This document shows positions 34,639 to 47,953 of a stretch of DNA of 64,000 nt, piece by piece. Position numbers and translations under genes: made by a program. The stretch's first letter is position 1, and each line of letters starts with the position of its first letter. Origin of the DNA: Escherichia ruysiae (GTDB taxonomy: Bacteria; Pseudomonadota; Gammaproteobacteria; Enterobacterales; Enterobacteriaceae); assembly GCF_031323975.1 (NCBI RefSeq), contig NZ_JAVIWS010000001.1, positions 1,488,001-1,552,000 of the forward strand, given 5' to 3'. The notes under the pieces are model-generated. The model had not been told where the DNA came from and ran no database searches. It saw only the letters and a program-made list of their open reading frames with translations.

Positions 34639-35778
34639 TTATCGCTGCGGCAAATAACGCAGCGGGTTTACGGATTTCCCCTTGTAACGAATTTCAAAAT
34701 GCAAGCGTGTTGAACTGGTTCCGGTGCTACCCATGGTTGCTATTTTTTGCCCCGCCTTCACTTCTTGTTGTTCCCGGACCAGCATTGTGTCGTTATGGGC
34801 GTAGGCACTCAGGTAATCATCATTATGTTTGATGATAATCAGATTACCGTAACCGCGCAGCGCATTACCGGCATAAACAACGCGGCCATCTGCGGTCGCG
34901 GTAATTGCCTGTCCTTTGCTACCTGCGATATCAATCCCCTTATTGCCCCCCTCAGAAGCGCCAAAGGTTTCAATCACTTTGCCCTCAGTTGGCCAGCGCC
35001 AGGTGGAGATAGGCGTGCTGGTTGATGTACTGCTGACAGTCGGCTCGGTTGTGCTTGCTGTTGGCACCGTTACAGGCGCTGTGACCGTGGTCGCAGTTGG
35101 CTTGTTGTTCGGCAACATTTTGTTAGCACTCTGTTCACCCGAAGACTCAGAATACGTAATTGTCGGTTGCGACGCAACAGCAACGGTGGAATTTTGTGCA
35201 GGCTTGATCACAACTCCTTGCTCTGCTGCATCCGCCTGGGTAATGGCATTTCCGCCAGTAATCGGCGTACCGGAGGCGTTGCCAACCTGCAAGGTCTGAC
35301 CGACGTTCAACGCGTATGGTGCCTGAATATTATTGCGCTGAGCGAGGTCACGGAAATCGTTGCCGGTGATCCAGGCGATATAGAAAAGTGTGTCGCCTTT
35401 TTTCACGGTATAGGTACTGCCGCTATAACTGCCTTTCGGAATATTCCCGTACTGACGGTTGTAGACGATACGCCCATTTTCCATTTGCACCGGTTGCTGA
35501 GCGACAGGCTGTACCGGTTGGATTTGTGGTTGTTGTGTAGACTGAATTTGTGGCTGCTGTACCGGCTGAATTTGCGGTTGCTGCGCTGTAGATGTCGTTC
35601 CCATTTTCGGCGGTGGCGTAATCAACATACCTGAATTGGTATTTGCAGGCGCATTACCATTAACGGAACTGACCGGTGCCGGTGGATTCGATGTGTCAGA
35701 ACAGCCAGCCAGCCATAGCGAAACCAGTGACAAAGCCGCAATACGGCGAACGGTGAATTTTGGGCTTCCCGCGCTCAT
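34639..35778 (-). CDS. nlpD: Murein hydrolase activator lipoprotein NlpD
   Basis: A 379-residue outer-membrane lipoprotein that activates the amidase AmiC at the septum. Lipobox LAGC with Cys26; then a Gln/Pro-rich repeat with three PQIQ units (about 67-100); a LysM domain ([14 protein letters not shown]..., about 128-171); a Ser/Thr-rich linker; and a C-terminal LytM/M23 domain in which catalytic histidines are degenerate (GIDIAGSKG). The rpoS promoter is inside this gene, and 62 bp separate it from rpoS. Confidence 0.97.
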   Translation of the reverse strand: MSAGSPKFTVRRIAALSLVSLWLAGCSDTSNPPAPVSSVNGNAPANTNSGMLITPPPKMGTTSTAQQPQIQPVQQPQIQSTQQPQIQPVQPVAQQPVQMENGRIVYNRQYGNIPKGSYSGSTYTVKKGDTLFYIAWITGNDFRDLAQRNNIQAPYALNVGQTLQVGNASGTPITGGNAITQADAAEQGVVIKPAQNSTVAVASQPTITYSESSGEQSANKMLPNNKPTATTVTAPVTVPTASTTEPTVSSTSTSTPISTWRWPTEGKVIETFGASEGGNKGIDIAGSKGQAITATADGRVVYAGNALRGYGNLIIIKHNDDYLSAYAHNDTMLVREQQEVKAGQKIATMGSTGTSSTRLHFEIRYKGKSVNPLRYLPQR

Positions 35779-35918
35779 TTATCCCCCAGGAAAAAATTGA
35801 TTAATAACCAGTGACATAATTACCGTGCAAGGCACCCTACTGAACACTGGAAAAGATGTTCACGATACGCTGACTTGCTGCAAAATAACCAGGAAAATTC
35901 CAGGTATTTCCTCGCAAT

Positions 35919-37280
<1,362 letters not shown>

Positions 37281-37300
<20 letters not shown>

Positions 37301-38330
37301 AATCACCTGTTGTGTTGATAAGTTCCCTGACAACGCTGGTCGCAAAACTTCCCGCCGGAAGCCAGAAACGGATTTCTACGGTGACGTCATCCCACCAGTT
37401 CCAGCTTAATTGTTGTGGATATAACAGCATCGCTCTGCGCGCGGCTTCAACTTTTTCGCGCAGCAGCAAAGCTTGTAATTCAGTTTCTTCGGCTATCGCC
37501 GCTTGTTCGAATGCCAGAGCCTCACGTTGGGTTCCCCACTCGCCGCTACCGGGCAAAGCTGCGGTAATCATCAGCTCTTTATCGTTGACGCGACGCTGTA
37601 ATTCCGCCAGTTCTTCGTGAGTTGCAACAAACCAACTGCCGCGCCCGGCTAATTGTAGCGCATCGCCGTCAACAACTTGATTAACTTCTGCTTTTTTGAG
37701 GCGCTCAGCAACAATCTGATTAAACAACGCACTACGTGCTGCCGACAACCAAAAACTGCGTTTATTGCGATCGCGTACCGGAGTATTGGTTTGCGCCCAG
37801 CGCAGCGCGCCCTGCAAGTTACTACCGCCAATACCGAAACGCTGCGCGCCAAAGTAGTTCGGTACACCTTTTACGCAAATATCGATCAGACGTTGTTCAA
37901 CGTCATCGCGATTGCTCACTTCGCGTAGTACCAGGGTAAAGGCGTTGCCTTTCAGTGCCCCTAAACGCAGTTTACGCTTGTGGCGCGCATACTCCAGCAC
38001 CTGACAACCTTCCAGTTGAAACGCGCTCAGATCGGGCATCTCTTTGCCCGGAACGCGAGCGCATAACCACTGTTCCGTCACTGCATGTTTGTCTTTCTGC
38101 CCGGCGAAGCTGACTTCACGCGCATGAATTTTCAGGAATTTCGCCAGCGCGTCAGCCACAAAACGGGTATTGCAGCCGTTTTTAAGAATGCGCACCAGAA
38201 TATGCTCACCTTCACCATCAGGCTCAAAGCCTAAATCTTCCACCACCACAAAATCTTCCGGGTTGGCTTTCAGCAGCCCGGTGCCTTGCGGTTTACCGTG
38301 GAGGTAAGTGAGATTATCAAACTCAATCAT
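37281..38330 (-). CDS. truD: tRNA pseudouridine(13) synthase TruD
   Basis: A 349-residue enzyme that makes pseudouridine 13 in tRNA-Glu. The catalytic Asp80 lies in [13 protein letters not shown]; the TruD insertion domain follows in the middle of the protein. It overlaps ispF by 4 nt and surE by 20 nt, forming a tight ispD-ispF-truD-surE-pcm block. Confidence 0.97.
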
Positions 38331-38806
38331 TTTGTTGCCTTAATGAGTAGCGCCACCGCTTCACAGGCAATCCCTTCCCCACGGCCGGTAAATCCGAGTT
38401 TTTCCGTAGTAGTGGCTTTCACGTTAACATCATCCATATGGCAGCCGAGATCTTCGGCAATAAACACGCGCATTTGTGGAATGTGCGGCAGCATTTTCGG
38501 TGCCTGAGCGATGATAGTGACATCGACGTTGCCGAGGGTATACCCCTTCGCCTGAATGCGTCGCCAGGCTTCACGCAGTAGCTCGCGGCTGTCTGCTCCT
38601 TTAAATGCCGGATCGGTATCCGGAAACAGTTTGCCGATATCCCCCAGCGCCGCTGCACCAAGCAATGCATCGGTCAACGCATGGAGCGCCACGTCGCCAT
38701 CAGAATGCGCCAGCAGCCCTTTTTCGTAAGGGATGCGCACACCACCAATGATAATTGGGCCTTCGCCGCCAAAGGCGTGTACGTCAAATCCGTGTCCAAT
38801 TCGCAT
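38327..38806 (-). CDS. ispF: 2-C-methyl-D-erythritol 2,4-cyclodiphosphate synthase
   Basis: A 159-residue trimeric enzyme of the MEP isoprenoid pathway. Zinc ligands Asp8 and His10 (GHGFDVHAF) and His42 ([11 protein letters not shown]) are present. It starts on the last base of ispD, the preceding pathway gene but one, and overlaps truD by 4 nt. Confidence 0.98.
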
Positions 38807-39516
38807 TATGTATTCTCCTGATGGATGGTTCGGGTGAGGTAAAATTCGGCAAGCGCCAAATCTTCCGGGCGCGTGACTTTAATGTTATCCGCACGGCCTT
38901 CGACCAGCTGCGGATGAAAACCGCAGTATTCCAGCGCCGAGGCTTCATCGGTAATGGTAGCGCCTTCATTTAATGCACGCGTCAGGCAGTCATATAACAG
39001 CTCACGAGGGAAAAATTGCGGCGTCAACGCGTGCCATAGGCCGTTGCGATCAACAGTATGAGCAATGGCATTTTTGCCCGGTTCGGCACGTTTCATGGTA
39101 TCACGCACCGGCGCAGCGAGAATGCCCCCCGTGCGGCTGGTTTCGCTCAACGCCAACAGACGCGCAAGGTCATCCTGATGCAGGCAAGGGCGAGCGGCGT
39201 CATGCACCAACACCCACTGCGCGTCGCCAGCGGCTTTCAGACCTGCCAGCACGGAATTAGCACGCTCTTCACCACCGTCAACAACGGTGATCTGCGGATG
39301 ATTTGCCAGAGGAAGTTGTGCAAAACGACTATCGCCAGGGCTTATAGCAATGACGACACGCGACACCCGGGGATGCGCCAGCAGCGCATGTACCGAGTGT
39401 TCAAGAATGGTTTGATTACCGATTGAGAGATATTGCTTAGGACATTCCGTTTGCATTCGGCGGCCAAATCCGGCCGCCGGAACCACGGCGCAAACATCCA
39501 AATGAGTGGTTGCCAT
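38806..39516 (-). CDS. ispD: 2-C-methyl-D-erythritol 4-phosphate cytidylyltransferase
   Basis: A 236-residue cytidylyltransferase of the MEP pathway. The nucleotide-binding motif [11 protein letters not shown] is near the N terminus and VHDAARPCL lies near residue 105. It lies 18 bp downstream of ftsB and overlaps ispF by one base. Confidence 0.98.
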
Positions 39517-39534
39517 GTTAATTCCTGGGCTGAT

Positions 39535-39846
39535 TTATCGATTGTTTTGCCCCGCAGACTGTGCGCGTTTCGACGCGTCAGGCACCAGACGATAGAAAGT
39601 TTCGCCCGGCCTGGTCATGCTGAGTTCATTACGCGCTCGTTCTTCGAGCGCCTCCTGACCGCCATTGAGATCGTCAATTTCGGCAAAAAGCTGATCGTTT
39701 CGCGCTTTAAGTTTCGCGTTTGTAGCTTGCTGTGCCGCCACATCATTATTGACGCGGGTATAGTCATGTATACCGTTCTTACCGAACCACAGCGAATACT
39801 GTAGCCAGACCAGAATAGCCAGCAACAGCAGCGTTAGTTTACCCAT
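39535..39846 (-). CDS. ftsB: Cell division protein FtsB
   Basis: A 103-residue bitopic inner-membrane divisome protein. A single N-terminal transmembrane segment (about 3-21) is followed by a periplasmic coiled coil (about 28-72) that pairs with FtsL and binds FtsQ. It lies upstream of ispD in the same unit; a 193-bp gap separates it from ygbE and likely holds the promoter. Confidence 0.96.
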
Positions 39847-40039
39847 CCTGCCCCCTGAAAAACGGCATCTTCATCCCATACATCCGAAGACGACTCTACA
39901 TCCTCTGTTGGGGATACCGCGACAACGCGGGCAAATGTACCACATTTGTCCATTGTTACGTATACCCAGGGCGTGCGGAACATAATCTCATTATTGGTTA
40001 CGGTTTGAATTATGAACAGAGTAGACGGGAAAGAACAAA

Positions 40040-40363
40040 TTAGCCCAACAACCACATAAACAGTGCACCAAACATAATACCTACAGTCACCAGGGTAAAA
40101 ACAATACTGTAGCGTAGCTTTCCGTCCATCAATGAATGCAGCGCAATACCCACCACCACCGCGACGGGCATCAGCGCCAGAAAGAAAGGCCAGGTATAGA
40201 TAAAAAAGAACAGCGTGTTAGAGCCATAAATCAACATCGGTATCGCCAGCGCACACAGCCAGGAGACAAAACCGACCACGGCGCCTGGCAGCGACCATGT
40301 GGTTTCTTCATCCTCAGTAAGGCTTTCGCTATTTGTTAGTGTAATGTTATGGCTATTACGCAT
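40040..40363 (-). CDS. ygbE: DUF3561 inner-membrane protein YgbE
   Basis: A 107-residue protein with three hydrophobic segments (about 28-48, 52-76, 84-105) after a polar acidic N terminus. Its function is unknown. It lies 49 bp downstream of cysC in the same orientation, so it may be the distal gene of the cysDNC unit. Confidence 0.9.
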   Translation of the reverse strand: MRNSHNITLTNSESLTEDEETTWSLPGAVVGFVSWLCALAIPMLIYGSNTLFFFIYTWPFFLALMPVAVVVGIALHSLMDGKLRYSIVFTLVTVGIMFGALFMWLLG

Positions 40364-40412
40364 ATCTGATCCTGTTACTTTGACGAACCGGGCATGGAAA
40401 CCCGGTGGTGTC

Positions 40413-41018
40413 TCAGGATCTGATAATATCGTTCTGTCTCAGTAGATCTAATAATTGCTGAACCAAATTTGTTACTAATTGTTCACCATTGAGATGAATT
40501 TCTGCCGATTCAGGCGCTTCGTAAACCGAATCAATTCCGGTAAAGTTGCGCAGCTCACCGGCACGCGCTTTCTTATATAAGCCTTTTGGATCGCGAGCTT
40601 CGCAAATCGCCAGCGGCGTATCGACAAACACTTCGATAAATCGCCCTTCTCCTACACGTTCACGAACCATCTGGCGTTCGGCGCGGTGTGGTGAAATAAA
40701 CGCAGTCAACACCACCAGTCCGGCTTCAACCATTAAATTCGCCACTTCACCGACGCGGCGGATATTTTCTTTACGATCGGCATCGCTAAAACCGAGATCG
40801 CTGCATAAACCGTGGCGAACGTTGTCGCCGTCCAGCAAATACGTACTGACACCAAGTTTATGTAACGCCTCCTCCAGTGCCCCCGCGACCGTTGATTTAC
40901 CGGAACCAGAGAGACCGGTGAACCACAGCACAACACCACGATGACCGTGGTGTTGCTCGCGTTGTTGCACAGTGACCGGATGGCTATGCCAGACGACGTT
41001 TTCGTCATGCAGCGCCAT
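40413..41018 (-). CDS. cysC: Adenylylsulfate kinase
   Basis: A 201-residue kinase that phosphorylates APS to PAPS. P-loop GLSGSGKST is near residue 35; the phospho-acceptor serine region [12 protein letters not shown] is present. Its ATG overlaps the last base of cysN. Confidence 0.98.
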   Translation of the reverse strand: MALHDENVVWHSHPVTVQQREQHHGHRGVVLWFTGLSGSGKSTVAGALEEALHKLGVSTYLLDGDNVRHGLCSDLGFSDADRKENIRRVGEVANLMVEAGLVVLTAFISPHRAERQMVRERVGEGRFIEVFVDTPLAICEARDPKGLYKKARAGELRNFTGIDSVYEAPESAEIHLNGEQLVTNLVQQLLDLLRQNDIIRS

Positions 41019-42445
41019 TATTTATCTCCCAGCAAATCGCGCGCGCCCCAGTGAGGGAAATAGCGGCGCACTAACGCATTCAGTTCCAGCTCGAACGCGC
41101 TAAATTCCGACGGCGCAACGGCGGCCTCGTTTTTCGGCTCATGCACCATACCGGCACCAACAGTCACGTTGCTCAGGCGATCGATAAAAATCAGCCCACC
41201 GGTAACAGGGTTTTGCTGATAGCGATCTAACACCAACGGCTCGTCAAAGGTGAGATCAACCTGACCAATGCCATTGAGCGGTAAATTTTCAACTTCATGT
41301 TGGTTAAGGTTATTAATATCAACCTGATAGCGAATGCCATCAACACGAGCACGCGTCTTCTTACCGGCAATTTTGATGTCGTAACTCTGCCCTGGGGAAA
41401 GCGGCTGTTCCGCCATCCATACCACATCCACCGACGCGCTCTGCACTGCCGGTAATGCTTCGTCTGCCGCCAGCAGCAGATCGCCACGGCTGATGTCGAT
41501 CTCATCCGTCAGCACCAGAGTGATCGCCTCTCCGGCAAAGGCTTCTTCGCGATCGCCATCAAAAGTGACGATCCGCGCAATGTTTGACTCCACTCCCGAA
41601 GGCAACACTTTGACTCGTTGCCCGACTTCCACACGACCGGATGCCAGCGTTCCGGCGTAGCCACGAAAATCAAGATTCGGGCGGTTAACGTACTGCACCG
41701 GGAAGCGCATTGGCTGGGCATCCACCACTCGCTGGATCTCTACGGTTTCGAGCATTTCGAGCAATGTCGAACCGCTGTACCACGGCATACTTTCACTTTG
41801 CGAAGCCACGTTATCGCCTTCCAGCGCGGAGAGTGGCACAAAGCGGATATCCAGATTGCCCGGTAATTGTTCCGCAAAAGTCAGGTAGTCTTCACGAATG
41901 CGGGTGAACGTCTCTTCGCTGTAATCCACCAGATCCATTTTGTTGATCGCCACGACCAGATGTTTGATCCCCAACAGCGTGGAGATAAAACTGTGGCGAC
42001 GGGTTTGATCGAGCACGCCTTTTCGGGCGTCGATCAGCAAGATCGCCAGCTCACATGTCGATGCGCCGGTCGCCATATTGCGGGTGTACTGCTCGTGCCC
42101 TGGGGTGTCGGCGATAATAAATTTACGCTTCTCGGTGGAGAAATAGCGATATGCCACATCGATAGTGATGCCCTGTTCGCGCTCGGCTTGCAGACCATCC
42201 ACCAGCAATGCCAGATCCAGTTTTTCGCCCTGAGTGCCGTGACGTTTACTGTCGTTATGCAGTGATGAGAGCTGATCTTCGTAGATTTGGCGGGTATCGT
42301 GCAGCAAACGACCAATCAGGGTACTTTTGCCGTCATCAACGCTGCCACAGGTCAGAAAACGCAGCAGGCTTTTATGTTGTTGCGCGATCATCCAGGCTTC
42401 GACGCCGCCTTCATTGGCGATTTGTTGTGCAAGTGCGGTGTTCAT
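41018..42445 (-). CDS. cysN: Sulfate adenylyltransferase GTPase subunit
   Basis: A 475-residue EF-Tu-like GTPase that couples GTP hydrolysis to ATP sulfurylase. G1 is [13 protein letters not shown]3 is DTPGHEQY and G4 is NKMD. It forms the active enzyme with CysD, 1 bp upstream. Confidence 0.98.
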   Translation of the reverse strand: MNTALAQQIANEGGVEAWMIAQQHKSLLRFLTCGSVDDGKSTLIGRLLHDTRQIYEDQLSSLHNDSKRHGTQGEKLDLALLVDGLQAEREQGITIDVAYRYFSTEKRKFIIADTPGHEQYTRNMATGASTCELAILLIDARKGVLDQTRRHSFISTLLGIKHLVVAINKMDLVDYSEETFTRIREDYLTFAEQLPGNLDIRFVPLSALEGDNVASQSESMPWYSGSTLLEMLETVEIQRVVDAQPMRFPVQYVNRPNLDFRGYAGTLASGRVEVGQRVKVLPSGVESNIARIVTFDGDREEAFAGEAITLVLTDEIDISRGDLLLAADEALPAVQSASVDVVWMAEQPLSPGQSYDIKIAGKKTRARVDGIRYQVDINNLNQHEVENLPLNGIGQVDLTFDEPLVLDRYQQNPVTGGLIFIDRLSNVTVGAGMVHEPKNEAAVAPSEFSAFELELNALVRRYFPHWGARDLLGDK

Positions 42446-42446
42446 C

Positions 42447-43355
42447 TTAAAAATACCCCTGACGTTTTTTCAGCTCCATAGATCCCGCCTGGTCGCGGTC
42501 AATCACGCGGCCCTGACGCTCACTGGTGGTGGAAACCAGCATTTCTTCGATGATCTCCGGCAGTGTTTGCGCATTTGACTCCACCGCACCGGTCAGCGGC
42601 CAGCAGCCCAGCGTGCGGAAACGCACCATCCGTTTTTTAATCACTTCGCCGGGTTGCAGGTCGATACGGTTGTCATCAATCATCATCAACATACCGTCAC
42701 GTTCCAGAACCGGACGCTCAGCAGCGAGATACAGCGGAACAATGTCGATATTTTCCAGCCAGATGTATTGCCAGATATCCTGCTCAGTCCAGTTAGAGAG
42801 CGGAAAGACGCGGATACTTTCACCTTTGTTAATTTGTCCGTTGTAGTTATGCCACAGCTCCGGACGCTGATTTTTCGGATCCCAGCGATGAAAGCGGTCA
42901 CGGAAAGAGTAGATACGCTCTTTAGCACGGGATTTTTCTTCGTCACGGCGTGCACCACCAAAGGCGGCATCAAAACCGTATTTGTTCAGCGCCTGTTTCA
43001 GGCCTTCAGTTTTCATGATGTCGGTATGTTTGGCGCTGCCGTGCACGAATGGATTAATCCCCATCGCCACGCCTTCTGGATTTTTATGTACCAACAGTTC
43101 GCAGCCATAGGCTTTAGCTGTGCGATCGCGGAACTCATACATCTCGCGGAATTTCCAGCCAGTATCAACATGCAGCAATGGGAAAGGCAGCGTACCTGGA
43201 TAAAACGCCTTGCGCGCCAGATGCAGCATGACGCTGGAATCTTTACCGATAGAGTAGAGCATCACCGGATTTGAAAATTCTGCCGCCACCTCGCGAATAA
43301 TGTGGATACTTTCCGCCTCCAGTTGCCGCAGGTGAGTAAGTCGTTTTTGATCCAT
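42447..43355 (-). CDS. cysD: Sulfate adenylyltransferase catalytic subunit
   Basis: A 302-residue adenylyltransferase of the PAPS-reductase fold that activates sulfate with ATP to APS. The [19 protein letters not shown]-loop is near residues 36-52. First gene of cysDNC; the 251-bp divergent gap to iap should contain the CysB-dependent promoter, although I cannot place the site with confidence. Confidence 0.98.
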   Translation of the reverse strand: MDQKRLTHLRQLEAESIHIIREVAAEFSNPVMLYSIGKDSSVMLHLARKAFYPGTLPFPLLHVDTGWKFREMYEFRDRTAKAYGCELLVHKNPEGVAMGINPFVHGSAKHTDIMKTEGLKQALNKYGFDAAFGGARRDEEKSRAKERIYSFRDRFHRWDPKNQRPELWHNYNGQINKGESIRVFPLSNWTEQDIWQYIWLENIDIVPLYLAAERPVLERDGMLMMIDDNRIDLQPGEVIKKRMVRFRTLGCWPLTGAVESNAQTLPEIIEEMLVSTTSERQGRVIDRDQAGSMELKKRQGYF

Positions 43356-43606
43356 AACCGTTCCTTTGCAATACCGCTATTTTCTTGCCATCAGATGTTT
43401 CGACTATAGGGAGCGTAAGAGAACGAATGAAATTACCAATTAGAATGAGTAGTTCCTTAACGGAATAACGATTTGGCAAAGCTAATATCAAAAAGTGCTT
43501 AAGGCTCCGGATTTCGGGCATTTAGGAAGATTTGAAATTGTTTTAGCGCAGCGGCAGTTTCATACTATGGCGGTAAAAAAATTTGCATGGTATTTAAGGA
43601 CTCACT

Positions 43607-44644
43607 ATGTTTTCCGCATTGCGCCACCGTACCGCTGCCCTGGCGCTCGGCGTATGCTTTATTCTCCCCGTACACGCCTCGTCACCTAAACCTGGCGATT
43701 TTGCTAATACCCAGGCACGACATATTGCCACTTTCTTTCCGGGACGCATGACCGGAACCCCCGCAGAAATGTTATCTGCCGATTATATTCAGCAACAGTT
43801 TCAGCAAATGGGTTATCGCAGTGATATTCGGACATTTAATAGCCGATATATTTATACCGCCCGCGATAATCGCAAAAACTGGCATAACGTGACGGGAAGT
43901 ACGGTGATTGCCGCTCATGAAGGCAAAGCGCCGCAGCAGATCATTATTATGGCGCATCTGGATACCTACGCCCCGCAGAGCGATGCTGACGCCGATGCCA
44001 ATCTCGGCGGGCTGACGTTACAAGGAATGGATGATAACGCCGCAGGTTTAGGTGTCATGCTGGAACTGGCAGAACGCCTGAAAAATACGCCTACCGAGTA
44101 TGGTATTCGATTTGTGGCGACCAGTGGCGAAGAGGAAGGGAAATTAGGCGCTGAGAATTTACTCAAGCGGATGAGTGACACCGAAAAGAAAAATACGCTG
44201 CTGGTGATTAATCTCGATAACTTAATTGTTGGCGATAAATTGTATTTCAACAGCGGTGTAAAAACCCCTGAAGCAGTAAGGAAATTAACGCGCGACAGGG
44301 CACTGGCAATTGCGCGTAGTCACGGAATTGCCGCAACGACCAATCCGGGTTTGAATAAAAATTATCCGAAAGGCACTGGGTGTTGTAATGACGCCGAGGT
44401 TTTCGACAAAGCCGGTATTGCCGTACTTTCGGTAGAAGCAACAAACTGGAATCTGGGAAATAAAGATGGTTATCAGCAACGCGCAAAAACAGCCGCATTC
44501 CCTGAGGGAACTAGCTGGCATGATGTAAGACTGGATAATCAACAGCATATTGATAAGGCACTTCCTGGAAGAATAGAACGCCGCTGCCGTGATGTAATGC
44601 GGATAATGCTACCGCTAGTGAAAGAGCTGGCGAAGGCGTCTTGA
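43607..44644 (+). CDS. iap: Alkaline phosphatase isozyme conversion aminopeptidase
   Basis: A 345-residue secreted M28-type zinc aminopeptidase that removes the N-terminal Arg of alkaline phosphatase. A signal peptide ends near VHASS (about residue 25). Metal-binding motifs MAHLDTYAP, DDNAAGLG and GEEEGKLGAE are visible. Its end lies 19 bp before the CRISPR array, with no terminator seen other than the palindromic terminal repeat. Confidence 0.95.
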   Translation: MFSALRHRTAALALGVCFILPVHASSPKPGDFANTQARHIATFFPGRMTGTPAEMLSADYIQQQFQQMGYRSDIRTFNSRYIYTARDNRKNWHNVTGSTVIAAHEGKAPQQIIIMAHLDTYAPQSDADADANLGGLTLQGMDDNAAGLGVMLELAERLKNTPTEYGIRFVATSGEEEGKLGAENLLKRMSDTEKKNTLLVINLDNLIVGDKLYFNSGVKTPEAVRKLTRDRALAIARSHGIAATTNPGLNKNYPKGTGCCNDAEVFDKAGIAVLSVEATNWNLGNKDGYQQRAKTAAFPEGTSWHDVRLDNQQHIDKALPGRIERRCRDVMRIMLPLVKELAKAS

Positions 44645-44666
44645 TGAGTTTGAAAATAGAAGCTGA

Positions 44667-44692
44667 GTGTTCCCCGCTGACGCAGGGAACAC
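44667..44692 (-). terminator. Palindromic trailer-end CRISPR repeat
   Basis: GTGTTCCCCGC-TGAC-GCAGGGAACAC: an 11-bp stem with one G-U pair (in RNA) and a 4-nt loop, made from the last degenerate repeat. Its distance from a T-rich stretch (TTCTATTTT on the minus strand) is several bases, so terminator function is possible but not certain. Confidence 0.5.
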
Positions 44693-44830
44693 TTGATTTT
44701 TTGCTGCGCCGCATCGCGTTTATCCGGTTTATCCCCGCTGACGCGGGGAACACAGTCCCTGCCCCGCCTGTTTATCCTCGATCGACGGTTTATCGCCGCT
44801 GACGCGTGGAACACGCGCCCGGTCGGTGAA

Positions 44831-44858
44831 TCGCTGCATCGCTGCATCGCTGCATCGC
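44831..44858. repeat. 8-bp tandem repeat inside a CRISPR spacer
   Basis: Three full copies of TCGCTGCA (44831-44854) plus half a copy (TCGC). They lie wholly inside the spacer 44815-44862. Removing two copies restores a 32-nt spacer exactly. Confidence 0.95.
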
Positions 44859-45258
44859 GGTTCGGTTTATCCCCGCTGGCGCGGGGAACACAGCTTGAGC
44901 CCAGGCACACGTTTACCGGATTGCGGTTTATCCCCGCTGGCGCGGGGAACACTACGTGTTCCGGGATTTGTCACCGCCCATCACCGGTTTATCCCCGCTG
45001 GCGCGGGGAACACACCGGAGGACCGAACACTGTGGAAGATAAATACGGTTTATCCCCGCTGGCGCGGGGAACACCTTTTCCTCAAATCAACGGGTGAGGC
45101 TCTGTTCGGTTTATCCCCGCTGGCGCGGGGAACACTCGAACGTGTAGCAGAACTCCCCTGCGGATTGGCGGTTTATCCCCGCTGGCGCGGGGAACACCCG
45201 ACGGCGCCGAACGTCTTATCACGGATGGCCGGTTTATCCCCGCTGGCGCGGGGAACAC

Positions 45259-45354
45259 TCTAAGCATACATATCTGTTTTTAAACAAATTTATTCCGCAT
45301 CAACAATCTACCAACTAAATTCAAACATTTCCTTATTTTTAAAGAACGTCTAAC
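45259..45354 (-). promoter_or_regulatory. CRISPR leader
   Basis: A 96-bp AT-rich stretch between the last (newest) repeat and cas2. Position, composition and orientation fit the leader that carries the array promoter and directs spacer insertion. A possible IHF-like ATCAACAATCTA is seen at about 45299-45310 but deviates from consensus. Confidence 0.75.
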
Positions 45355-46564
<1,210 letters not shown>

Positions 46565-46568
<4 letters not shown>

Positions 46569-47215
46569 GCCTCTGCTCCGGGCTTGATCAGCATCAGACC
46601 ACAGCCGAACGCCCGGCTTTTGCCATACCCCAGGCTGAGACGTTGCAGAAACAACTCAGGGTCAGTGACTGTAAGCATCCCCGTATAATCCACGCTACTG
46701 AACTGGATCAGTTGCCGGGAGCTTTCCCGCCGGAGTTGCTGTTGTCGGTAGGCATCAACCGAGGTGTCCAGTAGTGTAAAACCACTTTTCTCTCCCTGTG
46801 CTGCCAGCCAGTCCAGCGCCGCCTGTTGTTGATGCAACCAGACATCACATCCTTCCGCCTGCCCCCTCACCTGCCGTTTCGCCTCCATCAGCAAATCGTG
46901 GCGCTTGCCCGCTTTACAGATTGTTGGATTCGCCCGCAGGTTGAAACAAAGTTGTTGTCCGGTACTCAGCTCCGGCGAAAATGGTCGGCATTCGATGGTG
47001 AACGTTTCACTTTCCGCCGGGCGTTCCTGCGACAGGACAAAAAAGCGAAACGCTCCCTGGAGTTCTTCCCGACGATAAAGAAATTGCCTTTCTTTGCCGC
47101 CAGGGAAGAGATCCCACAGCCACTGATGCATCACATATTCCCCGCGATCCACCAGATGCAGCAACTGCACTGGCGAAAGCTTGCCGGTATGTAAGGTTAT
47201 TCTTGAGAGGTACAT
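46565..47215 (-). CDS. cas6e: crRNA endoribonuclease Cas6e
   Basis: A 216-residue Cascade endonuclease that cleaves the repeat hairpin. Start chosen at MYLSRITLHTG (47215) behind a perfect AGGAGG; a much longer open frame upstream overlaps cas5 and is rejected. Catalytic His20 (LLHLVDRG) and the C-terminal glycine-rich loop (LGYGKSRAFGCG) are present. Overlaps cas5 by 19 nt. Longer than K-12 CasE (199, memory). Confidence 0.96.
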
Positions 47216-47943
47216 GGTTCCTCCTTGCTGAGCCACGGCCCCTGATTGATGGTGCGTTCCCCAAACAGCCACTGCTGACGATTTAAAGGAACATCCCGGC
47301 GGCGTAATATTTTGCTTGCGACCAAACCATCGTGCTCCCCTTCCCACCAACATTCATCCTGAAGTTTCGGGAGTGAGATTTTTAGTTCGTGGAAATGCTC
47401 CTGATACTGGTGATATGCGTTACGTAAGACATCAGACGCGTTACCTTCAAGCAGTAAAGGCGCAAGTGGTAATGCCAGCGGATGACTTTTTCGCCCAAGA
47501 TAAAGCGGAAAAACCGGATGACGTAAACCGTTCTGCAACTGTTCGAGGCTGTAAGGCGCATCGGGGGTTTTTGCCACAGCCACCATCCACCAGGTATCAG
47601 TGTAGTAGTCGCGCCGGGAGATAATCGCGCTTAGCAGTTCAGGATTGCTCAGCTCTTCGCGACGGCTGAAATAACGCGTTTTACGCACCTCTTTTGGCAT
47701 CTGGACCGTGTGATAATCCCGTGCCCAACGCGGGTTACAGCTGGCGCAAACTACCAGTGAATAGTGGCGATTAAATGCATTTAACCGTTCGGTATCATCA
47801 CGCCGGATCCCTACTCCGGCAGCCAGTAGCCCCAGCAGCGCAGATCGCGAAGGTAGCTCATGGGTATGACGCACTTCTCCAGGAGCATCAACACCCCAGG
47901 ACGCCATAGGCCCATGAAGCTGAAAAATCAGATATTGGCTCAT
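47197..47943 (-). CDS. cas5: Cascade subunit Cas5 (type I-E)
   Basis: A 248-residue RAMP protein that holds the 5' handle of the crRNA. The N terminus QYLIFQLHGPMASWG and PSRSALLGLLAAGVG are Cas5e hallmarks. About 24 residues longer than K-12 CasD (224, memory). It lies 10 bp after cas7. Confidence 0.95.
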   Translation of the reverse strand: MSQYLIFQLHGPMASWGVDAPGEVRHTHELPSRSALLGLLAAGVGIRRDDTERLNAFNRHYSLVVCASCNPRWARDYHTVQMPKEVRKTRYFSRREELSNPELLSAIISRRDYYTDTWWMVAVAKTPDAPYSLEQLQNGLRHPVFPLYLGRKSHPLALPLAPLLLEGNASDVLRNAYHQYQEHFHELKISLPKLQDECWWEGEHDGLVASKILRRRDVPLNRQQWLFGERTINQGPWLSKEEPCTSQE

Positions 47944-47953
47944 AAGCCGCCCC

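Larger units (their letters stand above)
44664..45258 (-). CRISPR. Type I-E CRISPR array, 10 repeats and 9 spacers
   Basis: The 29-nt repeats start at 44664, 44725, 44786, 44863, 44924, 44985, 45046, 45107, 45169 and 45230. The seven at the leader side are identical; in plus orientation each begins CGGTTTATCCCCGC and ends GGGGAACAC. The three at the trailer side are degenerate (44725: 1 change; 44786: 3; 44664: 7 across the first half and two further). Spacers are 32 nt except 45136-45168 (33) and 44815-44862 (48). The leader is on the cas2 side, so transcription runs leftward, the same direction as cas. The repeat ends in CAC where K-12 has CTC (memory). Confidence 0.97.

Noticed and set aside
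39834..40055. 73-codon open frame between ftsB and ygbE
   Set aside because: No start site or known family; it overlaps ends of both real genes and likely covers the ftsB promoter.
44693..45263. Open frames across the CRISPR array with repeated PAGAGNT-like peptides
   Set aside because: The periodicity is only translation of the 29-nt repeats; no start site or family.
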